Shown piece by piece: positions 56,871 to 64,000 of a stretch of DNA of 64,000 bases. The position numbers and the translations under genes are program-made. Every line of letters starts with the position of its first letter. Position 1 is the first letter of the stretch. Origin of the DNA: Bifidobacterium sp. ESL0745. Its GTDB lineage: Bacteria > Actinomycetota > Actinomycetes > Actinomycetales > Bifidobacteriaceae. The stretch is taken from NCBI RefSeq assembly GCF_029433335.1, contig NZ_JAQTHX010000001.1, positions 1,054,001 through 1,118,000 on the forward strand, given 5' to 3'. Below the pieces are notes generated by a model. The model was not told the origin of the DNA, did not search any database, and worked only from the letters and a program-made list of their open reading frames with translations.

Positions 56871-56899
56871 GAAGTAAATACTGTCAAACCGGCAATAAG

Positions 56900-56973
56900 T
56901 GGGGCCGCTCGGGCTTGAACCGAGGACCGACGGATTATGAGTCCGATGCTCTAACCGACTGAGCTACAGCCCC
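56900..56973 (-). tRNA. tRNA with CAT anticodon (tRNA-Met, or tRNA-Ile2)
   Basis: The acceptor stem GGGGCTG/CGGCCCC is complete (one G-U pair). The anticodon stem TCGGA/TCCGT encloses loop CTCATAA, giving CAT, and the T loop is TTCAAGC. The first base pair is G-C and the D loop is AGTCGGTTA, so it is not an initiator. Elongator Met is likely; a lysidine-modified Ile2 reading ATA cannot be excluded by eye. Confidence 0.9.
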
Positions 56974-57070
56974 ACGCTGGCAAAAGCCAACTTCTTTACT
57001 TTATCAAACGCTCTGACCAGCGACACCACACGCCAGCGCCCGGTGGCAGGACATCTTGAAAAAACAAAAC

Positions 57071-57112
57071 AAACGGCACCTTCAGTTCGTTGCAGAACGA
57101 AAGATGCCGTTT
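57071..57112. terminator. Probable bidirectional terminator
   Basis: Nested pairing AAACGGCA (57071-57078) with TGCCGTTT (57105-57112), plus inner GTTCG/CGAAC-like arms. T-rich runs flank both ends, so it can end the YkoE-like gene on the minus strand. Confidence 0.75.
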
Positions 57113-57176
57113 TATTTTACAGTTTCAGAGTCTTACAGTTTTATATTTTTCTATCGTTATTAACGCAGATCGATAG

Positions 57177-57920
57177 CTATCGGTTTTCATTTTTTCTTCT
57201 CACCGCACGTCCGGACGCGAAATGATCCAACGCACCCGTCCTGGCGATAGCCAAATAAAGGAACCAGCTCATCACCCCGGCAATGAGAATGCCGCCGATG
57301 ATCTCGCAAGTCATGTGAGTGAGTCCTCGCGGACTGACCAACGCGACGCCTTGCAAACGCGTAAAGAGCACATAAAAGCCATATTCCACCGCAGTCAAAG
57401 CGCCCGAAGCAATCGTCAGACCGAGGTTGAACTTCCGGTAACGGAAGATGGCAAACGGTACCTCGGCGAACAAACCTTGCAGCATCGCCGAAATAAAGAC
57501 AAAAGTAAAGGAATACTGGTTGCCGAACAAGGTCTCGGTCAGGCTGCCGATGATGTCGACATAGATCGCCGCACCGGGTTTGCGGATAATCAGCAATGCC
57601 AACGGACCGGAGAAGTACCAGAATGCGTGGAAGAGGCTGGTGATACCGGGAAGAACGGCGCGCAGCAACGGGGCGATCCAAGCGTAGGCGAAGTTGAAGC
57701 CCCAGAAGACGATGCCGCAAGCCACTCCCAACGCCGCACCGAGCGCGATGTCGGCAGCCCGCCAGCGAAGGCGGGAGACTTTTTTGACCGATGGCCTTAA
57801 AGAAGGATCGGAACCATGACCTTGGCCCGAAGTCCCATTCTGATTATTTGAATTGTTTGAATCAGCGGAAGAAGATTGATTGGTTGATGAAAGTTCTTGT
57901 TTTTGGGCATAATCGGCCAC
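57177..57920 (-). CDS. ECF transporter S component, YkoE type
   Basis: 247-residue membrane protein. The first 45 residues are S/N/Q-rich and hydrophilic. Six hydrophobic segments follow, with the YkoE-type motifs FHAFWYFSGPLALLIIRKPGAA and LTETLFGNQYS (in pieces). YkoE proteins are substrate-capture subunits for thiamine or its hydroxymethylpyrimidine precursor. No ATPase genes adjoin, so it would use a shared energising module. I chose the GTG at 57920 (AAGGA seven bases upstream) over the TTG at 57941. No TPP riboswitch was found upstream. Confidence 0.82.
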   Translation of the reverse strand: MADYAQKQELSSTNQSSSADSNNSNNQNGTSGQGHGSDPSLRPSVKKVSRLRWRAADIALGAALGVACGIVFWGFNFAYAWIAPLLRAVLPGITSLFHAFWYFSGPLALLIIRKPGAAIYVDIIGSLTETLFGNQYSFTFVFISAMLQGLFAEVPFAIFRYRKFNLGLTIASGALTAVEYGFYVLFTRLQGVALVSPRGLTHMTCEIIGGILIAGVMSWFLYLAIARTGALDHFASGRAVRRKNENR

Positions 57921-58276
57921 GGTCGTTCCTTGTAAACACAACTGCGCACAGCATTTGAATGACGACGCCCCTTGACCTGCGCAGCTCGGGCGGAGACGCC
58001 AACCGACACTTTAGCAGCATCCGATTTTCCGGCACACCCCGACGCTATCGACGCTGGTTATGGCTTATACCAGAACCGTGAAACAGCCTCAAAAATCGCA
58101 AAAATCAAGTAAATAGCCGCTCCCAATGCACTGGATGAAAATATGTCAGATCACCAGATAACAGCTAGAAACACATGCCAATACTCATGAAATTAGACAA
58201 AAGCAACGTGCAAGGAAACGATACCGTAACCTTGCACGCTGCTCTAAAGGCGCACAATCATTTAGCTATACAGCCC
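57921..58276. other. Intergenic region, only a hairpin seen
   Basis: Contains the hairpin at 58208-58237; otherwise nothing recognised. Confidence 0.5.
58208..58237 (-). terminator. Possible terminator of the aldehyde dehydrogenase gene
   Basis: GTGCAAGG (58208-58215) pairs perfectly with CCTTGCAC (58230-58237); a moderately T-rich stretch follows on the minus strand. Confidence 0.55.
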
Positions 58277-59698
58277 TCACAGATCCTGCGCGGCATAGAG
58301 GGCACCAGGGGCGTTATTCTTGTCGAAGCGGTCCGCAGTGACGAGCAACTTGTCGTTGGTGAACGCCATCTGGCCCAGGCGAGACATCTCGCGGCCATAG
58401 CCGGAGAGCTTCACACCGCCAAACGGGATGTCAGGCAGCGAGGCGAGCGGCGTGTTGACGAACATCATGCCGGTGTAGACCTTCGCGGCCACCTCGGCAC
58501 CATGGTTCTTGTCGCCACAGAAGAGCATGCCGCCCAAGCCGTACGGGTTGTCGTTGGCGAGCGCCACGGCCTCTTCCTCGCTGTGGACCTTGTAGACCGC
58601 GGCGACGGGGCCAAACATCTCGGTCTTGTAGCCGGGATTGTCGGGGGTGATGTCGGTCAAGATGGTCGGACGGAAGAACTGGCCGTCGGAATCGATCTCC
58701 GGGAAGCGGTAGGCGACCTTGGCGCCTGCGGCGACCGTAGCGTCATACGTCTTCTGCAGCTTCTCCTTGGCACGCTTCGAGTTCATCGGGGCGATGGTGG
58801 TCTTCGGATCCATCGGGTCGCCCGGGGTGACACGCGAGAAGGCGTCGATCAGGCCGTCAAGGAACTCGTCATAGACGTTGTCCATGACGATGAAACGCTT
58901 GGCTGAGGTGCAGACCTGGCCGGCGTTGTAAAGGCGGACGCGCCATGCGCACTCGTTGACGTTCTCCATATCCGCGTCACCCAGGACGATGAACGGATCC
59001 ATGCCCCCGAGCTCCATGGTGCTCTTCTTCAGAGCCTTGCCCGCAGCTCCTGCGACGGCGACGCCGCCACGTTCGGAACCGGTCAACGCCACGCCCTGAA
59101 CGCGAGGATCCTCGATGGCCTCGGTGACCTGGTCATAGGTCATGAAGAGATTGGTCAACGCACCCTTGGGGGCACCGGCCTCCTCGACGATCTCACAGAA
59201 ACGCTTGGCCGAGGTCGGGGTGTTGGAAGCGTGCTTCAGGATCATCGTGTTGCCGAGCATGTAGTTCGGGGCAAACACGCGCATGATCTGATAGTACGGG
59301 AAGTTCCAAGGCTCCACCATCACGACGACGCCGACGGACTGGTGCAGCACCTGGGCGTCACCGGCGACGATGCTGTCAAGCTTGTCAGGTTTCAACAGTT
59401 CCTCGCTGTGGTCGGCAAACCAATCGGCGATGATGGCGCACAGCTCCACCTCGCCAGCGGACTCGCCCACTAGCTTGCCCATATCGACCGTGCAGATCTT
59501 CGAAAGCTCTGCGGACTTCTTGCGGAACAGCGCCGCGACGTTATGCAGGATCTTGGCACGTTCGGCAATCGGCTGGCTTTGCATTTCACGATACGTCTTG
59601 TCCGCCAGATCGATGGTGCTCTTCAGCTCCGCATCGGTGGTGAATGGATATTCCTTGACCAATTCATTGGTATAAGGATTTACTGTTTGATAAACCAT
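58277..59698 (-). CDS. NAD(P)-dependent aldehyde dehydrogenase (succinate-semialdehyde dehydrogenase-like)
   Basis: 473-residue ALDH. The cofactor-site motif VVMVEPWNFPYYQ, catalytic Glu in MELGGMDPFIVLGDAD and nucleophile Cys in YNAGQVCTSAKRF are present. The short N-terminus MVYQTVNPYTNELVKEYPF is typical of the YneI/GabD2-like group. AAGGAGGT before the ATG at 59698 is the strongest ribosome-binding site seen in the window, suggesting high expression. Substrate is not proven. Confidence 0.92.
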   Translation of the reverse strand: MVYQTVNPYTNELVKEYPFTTDAELKSTIDLADKTYREMQSQPIAERAKILHNVAALFRKKSAELSKICTVDMGKLVGESAGEVELCAIIADWFADHSEELLKPDKLDSIVAGDAQVLHQSVGVVVMVEPWNFPYYQIMRVFAPNYMLGNTMILKHASNTPTSAKRFCEIVEEAGAPKGALTNLFMTYDQVTEAIEDPRVQGVALTGSERGGVAVAGAAGKALKKSTMELGGMDPFIVLGDADMENVNECAWRVRLYNAGQVCTSAKRFIVMDNVYDEFLDGLIDAFSRVTPGDPMDPKTTIAPMNSKRAKEKLQKTYDATVAAGAKVAYRFPEIDSDGQFFRPTILTDITPDNPGYKTEMFGPVAAVYKVHSEEEAVALANDNPYGLGGMLFCGDKNHGAEVAAKVYTGMMFVNTPLASLPDIPFGGVKLSGYGREMSRLGQMAFTNDKLLVTADRFDKNNAPGALYAAQDL

Positions 59699-59927
59699 AG
59701 CTACCTCCTTGTAGGCATAATCCATTATACTCCATAATTCCCAACAGAGTAAATGTTCTCAGGAGAAATTAAAACGTAAGTAAGCTGACAAAAATGGCGA
59801 CAAAACAAAGGCCACTTCCAGCCACCGATCAAACGGAGAACGGCAAACAAAATACCGGCCCGTCATCCGAAGACAACGGGCCGGCAGCAAAAGACAGCAT
59901 TTTAAATGCTTTAAAACTGAGGCCGTA

Positions 59928-60566
59928 TCACCAATTCATATTGTCGTTGGGTTCGTCGACCGGCTCGTGCCGGACCCCGGAAAGCATCAGCGCGCCAAGC
60001 TCGCTGGCAGCACGACGTTCGCGGTTTTCAAGTTCTTCGGTATCGAAATCCTCTTTGGTGGCCATAAGGCTTGTGGCCGTGGGTACGGCACGGAAGAACG
60101 CGAACAAGCCGCGCATTACCACGTCCGGCACCAAAGCGTGACGATTGGATCCGCCTGTTGCGGCCAGAACCAGCGGCATATTGATGATCGCGTCGCGGGG
60201 AACAAGATCCCAGAAGGCCTTGAACAGGCCCGAATACGAGGCCTTATAAATAGGTGAAGCCACGACAAGACCGTCGGCAGCCCTCACCGAAGCGATGGCC
60301 TCGGAAAGACGGTTGCTGGATTCGAACGTGACGGAAGCCTTGGCAATGTCGGAAGCCATATCCCTCAGGCTAATCATCTCGACAATGACGTCTTTACCCC
60401 TGGCCTCAAGATATGTCTGGGCCTTTTGCGTAATCTCCTTGGCAAGCCGCCGGGTACTGGAAGGCTCCGAAATACCCGCATTGACCACCGTCAAACGGTA
60501 CTGCTGCACCTCGGTCTCCGCCTTTGCGGCCAACGCCACAATGTCTGTTGTCTCCTCAAGACTCAC
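59928..60566 (-). CDS. NADPH-dependent FMN reductase (CE1759-like)
   Basis: 212-residue flavodoxin-fold protein. The phosphate-binding start is YRLTVVNAGISEPSSTRRLA, and later motifs are VVASPIYKASYSGLFKAFWDLV and PLVLAATGGSNRHALV. Actinobacterial CE1759-type FMN reductases have this length. Start is GTG at 60566, with AGGGAGG seven bases upstream; the frame runs upstream without such a site. First of three flavodoxin-fold enzymes in the window. Confidence 0.88.
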   Translation of the reverse strand: MSLEETTDIVALAAKAETEVQQYRLTVVNAGISEPSSTRRLAKEITQKAQTYLEARGKDVIVEMISLRDMASDIAKASVTFESSNRLSEAIASVRAADGLVVASPIYKASYSGLFKAFWDLVPRDAIINMPLVLAATGGSNRHALVPDVVMRGLFAFFRAVPTATSLMATKEDFDTEELENRERRAASELGALMLSGVRHEPVDEPNDNMNW

Positions 60567-60921
60567 AGTTTTCCTCCCTGCACCTGACGACTTCACTTTT
60601 GGATGTTTTGCCTTCGAGCCGCGACACGCGGACCACAAGGACGCGCCTGCCGGCAATCCGAGTATGCGATAACTACTTGCTAACCTAGCACGTTCATACG
60701 TCCGACGCGAGGCTGAAATACGCGGTAGGACCAGGTAAACAGTGATTGTATTCACATTAGCCGGATATCACCGAATTATACTTCAAACGAGCGTCAAACG
60801 TTCTATAAACGTGTCGGTTTGTTTTGTTACGTTGCCATGCGGCAGCTCGAACGCATACCTGACGTCGCGATCCGGAAGGGACCGGCATCGCCACGAAACA
60901 TTATGTGCTGGCTACGTCTAG

Positions 60922-61016
60922 CAACGATGGCTAGCAACAATATTTATCAACGATAGTTACCGACAATAATTGATAGCGATGGTTAATAACGATGGTTAAT
61001 AACGATGGTTAATAAC
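60922..61016. repeat. Tandem repeat of GATGGTTAATAAC
   Basis: Three perfect 13-base copies (60978-60990, 60991-61003, 61004-61016), preceded by degenerate copies from about 60922 (AACGATGGCTAGC, AACGATAGTTACC). The remainder of the gap 60567-61054 shows no gene. Confidence 0.85.
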
Positions 61017-61054
61017 CATATTTACTGACCACATTTATTGACGTTATCTGCTGA

Positions 61055-61591
61055 TTATTTGTTGGACTCAACATGCTTGGCGAACGCCTCGGCAAAGCCG
61101 CGCAGGAAATCTTCAGAAGCCTCGACAACCTTGCCGTTCTCGTCCAGACCGGAGGCGGCGTTGAAGTAGAGCTCAGGCTGCCCCATAAGCTTCATGTCGA
61201 GGAAGAGGGCGACATTGCGCAGAGCCTGCTGCGCCTGGGTGGTGCCCAAAGCTCCCATAGATGCGCCGACGATAGCGACGGGCTTGCCGGTGAACGAGCT
61301 CTGGCCCCATGGACGGGAGGCCCAGTCGATGGCGTTCTTGATGACGCCGGAGAAGCTGCGGTTGTATTCGGGGGTGACGAACAGCACGCCGTCCGCATCT
61401 TCGATCTGCTGCTTCATCGTGACGACCTTGGCGGGCATGTCACCGTCGAGATCCTGGTTGTAGAGCGGCAGATCCATGTCGATGTAGTCGAATTCGACAC
61501 CCTCAGGCGAGAGACGCTCGATGTTCTTGGCGAGGCTCTTGTTATAGGAATCCTTGCGCAGCGATCCGACGAAAACAGCGATCTTGGTCAT
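61055..61591 (-). CDS. NADPH-dependent FMN reductase / quinone reductase
   Basis: 178-residue flavodoxin-fold enzyme. Opening IAVFVGSLRKDSYNKSLA, phosphate loop and the signature FVTPEYNRSFSGVIKNAIDWASRP are those of the ChrR/YieF/azoreductase-like FMN reductase family. The ATG at 61591 has AAGGAG nine bases upstream; a TTG two codons earlier is less likely. Confidence 0.93.
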   Translation of the reverse strand: MTKIAVFVGSLRKDSYNKSLAKNIERLSPEGVEFDYIDMDLPLYNQDLDGDMPAKVVTMKQQIEDADGVLFVTPEYNRSFSGVIKNAIDWASRPWGQSSFTGKPVAIVGASMGALGTTQAQQALRNVALFLDMKLMGQPELYFNAASGLDENGKVVEASEDFLRGFAEAFAKHVESNK

Positions 61592-61944
61592 GGTCAATAC
61601 TCCTTGAGTTTCATTCCTTGCCTATCGAGTTGGAGCGCCGCCGACACAAAATTGCTGTCTAATTATGTTCCCCAAAGCGGAAAGACAACAGCAATGGATG
61701 GTACGGTATTCAAGCCCGATAGGTTGATTTGCAATGGCAATACTAAACAGGACTTGGCACGCTGTCATATTTTGCTGGGAGGCAAGCGGGAATAAATCCC
61801 CCGATTTGCATTTGTCTAATTATTATCGGATTCCCGTTTCGATGGCTGCCCTTTAACCCCAAACGGCACAAGGGTTCCGGGGACTTCATCAGAGCAAAGT
61901 AAGATTGGGACTCAGACATTCACAGATCTTGAATCAAGGACAAA
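61592..61944. other. Intergenic region, nothing recognised
   Basis: Divergent promoter space between the FMN reductase and the 449-residue gene. No gene or strong structure seen. Confidence 0.5.
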
Positions 61945-63294
61945 ATGGACACTCATTTGACCATCATTTCTCCACTTTCCTGGGTTCAAGACGCATTTAA
62001 AAACTATTTCGACAAAGCTCACATGACAGATAGCTCACATTTGGCCACAGTGCAACGACCGGTGACACGTACAGAGGCAACACAGCCGGAATCGGATAAT
62101 TCCAGCGAGAATGGAAAAGACTGCAACCAGACAACCAGGCATTGGAATGTCACCTATGACTATGGATTTGAGCCGATTCATGCCATTAAAGCCGACGATG
62201 TGATATGGATCACCGCCGACCTGTTGATTGCCCAAAATACGTGGCGTGCACGGCATAGCTTGCCGCCGATACTGCTCGAAGCTCCATCCGCCGATTGGCT
62301 GGCCAGTCTTCCGAAAACGTTGACAGGACGCACGGTCATCACTACAACGGTTTCCGAAATCCGAAAATGGGACAAGCTGCCGAATGGATTGGGCGAACGA
62401 CCGTGGTCGCAGCTCAGTCTCGGACGCGTGCCGGAATTCAGGGCGGCACAACGCAGCCTGACAGAGTTGCAACGTGACTTGCGGGATGCTCCCGACGATT
62501 CTTCGATCACCGTCAATACGCATGTCGCCGATATCACCGAAGAATGGTGCGTGATTATCCGAAACGGACAAGCTGTCGCATCAAGTGGCTATTGCGTCCA
62601 TCTCTCCCCTGACGAAGACAGCCACGACATTCTCACCGTATTCGATAACGCCAAGTTCCACGATTCCTATCGTGCAATTGCCGAATCCACTGCCACTGCG
62701 GCCGCACAGGCAAGCCAACTTTGTGATGCCAGCATTCTTGTTGGTTTCCGAAATACTAATGTTGCGGATGAAGGAATAACGGACCAGCCGTTGAACGCGA
62801 ACCCGAACGATTCGCAACCGAAGAAGTTGGTAGTTGAGAAGTCGGCAGTTAAGAAATCAACCGCTGAAAGGTCGGCAGCGGAATCCTCGTCAACGAATAC
62901 GCAATCGTTAATATCTACGTTGCAAGGCACAGAAGATGCAAGACAATTCCCGATTTCATCTCCTCAAGAACAGCAACCGGTTCAGCAATCTCCAATGATG
63001 TCACATTCTTCGACCCTATCGTTGCAACCTCAAGAACCAGTGCCATCATCCTCGGCGGAGCTTCCCGAAGCCCTGATTCTCGAAGCTGATCCCGTTTGGT
63101 GCACCACACCTTATCCTTACGAAACCCTCGAAGAGACCAACGCTTTTCTTGACGCAATAGCAGACGCACGGTTGCGGCAAGACGCAGACGGAACGCTGAG
63201 GAACCAACTTGGAAACGTCATCGCACCGGTGGATGTCTACTCTTCCGACCCATGGATGGTTCGTCACGCCGCGCATCGCTACGACCGGTTCTAA
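61945..63294 (+). CDS. Uncharacterised protein, possible ATP-grasp (R2K-like) enzyme with long linker
   Basis: 449 residues. The ordered part begins near residue 65 (RHWNVTYDYGFEPI). EEWCVIIRNGQAVASSGY (199-216) resembles the metal- and ATP-binding E-W-R-x-F-V...G-x-V-x-A-S-x-Y strand pair of R2K-type ATP-grasp proteins, and LILEADPVWCTTPYPYE (377-393) resembles their final E-x-N-P-x-W strand. Residues 270-372 between them are low-complexity S/Q/P/K. The family assignment is inference; the gene itself is clear (AAGGA before the ATG, long codon-biased frame). Confidence 0.5.
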   Translation: MDTHLTIISPLSWVQDAFKNYFDKAHMTDSSHLATVQRPVTRTEATQPESDNSSENGKDCNQTTRHWNVTYDYGFEPIHAIKADDVIWITADLLIAQNTWRARHSLPPILLEAPSADWLASLPKTLTGRTVITTTVSEIRKWDKLPNGLGERPWSQLSLGRVPEFRAAQRSLTELQRDLRDAPDDSSITVNTHVADITEEWCVIIRNGQAVASSGYCVHLSPDEDSHDILTVFDNAKFHDSYRAIAESTATAAAQASQLCDASILVGFRNTNVADEGITDQPLNANPNDSQPKKLVVEKSAVKKSTAERSAAESSSTNTQSLISTLQGTEDARQFPISSPQEQQPVQQSPMMSHSSTLSLQPQEPVPSSSAELPEALILEADPVWCTTPYPYETLEETNAFLDAIADARLRQDADGTLRNQLGNVIAPVDVYSSDPWMVRHAAHRYDRF

Positions 63295-63385
63295 AAATTC
63301 CGGAAAGTACAAAATATAAAGCACAAACGACAGGAAGAAGCGTTCGGACACTCCCCAAAACACTCAAACCTATACAAGAAATGAC

Positions 63386-63444
63386 AAACGGTGGATAAGC
63401 AACAAGAAAACAAAACAACGCTTCTCGCCACCTATCCACCGTTT
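63386..63444. terminator. Long-loop inverted repeat after the 449-residue gene
   Basis: AAACGGTGGATA (63386-63397) and TATCCACCGTTT (63433-63444) are exact complements separated by 35 bases. The spacer is A-rich on the plus strand. It could serve both converging genes; no plain T tract follows. Confidence 0.5.
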
Positions 63445-63522
63445 CAAGTCCACGCCGTAAAAAATCGAGCGTTTCAAATCCAACACTCGTTCAGAATCAA
63501 GCGTTTCAGGCCGCGCTAACTA

Positions 63523-64000
63523 TCACGCCATGGAGGCGCCCAGCTCCTTGATGCGCTCGATGTGCTTGGCCGCAGCCTTGCGAGCCTCTGCAGAATCGTC
63601 GCCCATCTCAAGGTTGTCGACGTACACCAGCTCAGCATCGTCCACGCCGCAATAATGGTGGAACATGTAATAGATAACTTGATTATAAATGGCGTCGTGG
63701 ATGCCGGAATCGTGGTACCACTGCTCCGAGCTGCCAGTGAGCATGATGAAACGGAACTTCTTGTCGGCGATTACCGACTTGCTGTGGTCAGGATTGTAGC
63801 CGAAGTGGCGGCACAGCACGCGCTCGGTGAAGCCCTTCATCATCGCAGGCATCGAGCACCAGTAAATCGGGCAGACCAACGCAATGACGTCGGCGTCGAG
63901 AATCTTCTTCTGCAACGCGACGGCATCATCGGGCATCGGACCTTCGGCGAGGTACTGCTTGCGGTCGGCCATGCGATAGGTCGGGTCAAAACCAATGGCG
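63523..64000 (-). CDS. NAD(P)H-quinone oxidoreductase, flavodoxin-2 type, 5' part beyond the window
   Basis: 158 residues visible, frame open to the window's right edge (AIGFDPTYRMADRKQYLAEG precedes the internal Met at 63972, matching homologues). Motif ADVIALVCPIYWCSMPAMMKGFTERVL is that of MdaB/KefF/NQO-like reductases. C-terminus is complete. It reduces quinones or flavins with NAD(P)H. Third flavodoxin-fold enzyme in the final 4 kb. Confidence 0.9.
   Translation of the reverse strand, partial: AIGFDPTYRMADRKQYLAEGPMPDDAVALQKKILDADVIALVCPIYWCSMPAMMKGFTERVLCRHFGYNPDHSKSVIADKKFRFIMLTGSSEQWYHDSGIHDAIYNQVIYYMFHHYCGVDDAELVYVDNLEMGDDSAEARKAAAKHIERIKELGASMA

Noticed and set aside
56900..56973. 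Initiator tRNA-fMet
   Set aside because: The acceptor stem starts with a paired G-C, whereas initiators have an unpaired first position, and the anticodon stem lacks the three consecutive G-C pairs.
57921..58170. TPP riboswitch upstream of the YkoE-like gene
   Set aside because: The CUGAGA and other conserved TPP-box segments are not found on the minus strand.

Overview
The window looks like part of a Bifidobacterium chromosome, or that of a close relative in the Bifidobacteriaceae. The evidence is moderately high GC, actinobacterial gene orders (prfB-ftsE-ftsX-CHAP hydrolase-smpB; rpmE-prfA-prmC-sua5-wecA-like; clpP1-clpP2-clpX near tig), actinobacterial-type DapD, Orn and ClpX, and a proline tRNA ligase of the bacterial long form. 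No rRNA, insertion sequence, prophage or CRISPR-cas locus is seen. The two tRNA genes are tRNA-Arg(ACG) and a CAT-anticodon tRNA.

Layout. 1-324 is the start of an ABC ATPase cut by the window edge. 740-8384 holds tRNA-Arg and the protein quality-control block (clpX, clpP2, clpP1, a ClC channel, tig, an RNase D). 8572-11892 holds an ASCH protein and the recQ-pncA pair. 11992-13772 is an AT-richer accessory islet with an RHH/PIN toxin-antitoxin pair and a membrane protein/XRE regulator pair. A 2-hydroxyacid dehydrogenase follows. 15127-20976 is a complete peptide-type ABC importer operon with an unusual small membrane ORF inside it. Next come coaX, an orphan sugar-binding lipoprotein, an RluA-type pseudouridine synthase, glmS, and an amino-acid ABC importer (26250-29337). 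29466-35588 is the smpB/CHAP/ftsX/ftsE/prfB division and translation cluster. dapD, gltA, map, an HdeD-like membrane protein, the M13 peptidase pepO, an SSB paralogue and proS follow. 46968-56313 holds a Pif1-like helicase, orn, guaB, a WecA-like transferase, sua5, a sugar acetyltransferase, prmC, prfA and rpmE. The end carries a YkoE-type ECF S component, an aldehyde dehydrogenase, three flavodoxin-fold reductases and an uncharacterised protein with possible ATP-grasp affinity.

The most unusual material is non-coding. (i) Three intergenic loci (about 466-538, 14961-15099, 48420-48546) carry arrays of the same motif, GCGAC[C/G]AAAAGCAC, arranged as inverted pairs with a period near 51 nt. (ii) A separate array at 5341-5542 has four copies of a palindrome related to TCTTGGCGCGCCAAGA at a 62-63 nt period. 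(iii) Two elements at 35638-35811 and 49296-49403 share a conserved core of about 33 nt, but each is closed by its own different, self-complementary outer stem, which is the pattern expected of a structured repeat or RNA family.

Many core proteins (SBP, FtsE, RecQ, PrmC, SSB-like, HdeD-like, YkoE-like) carry long hydrophilic N/S/D/Q-rich tails or inserts, apparently a tendency of this lineage. All functional calls are from reading motifs and context; no database search was run.
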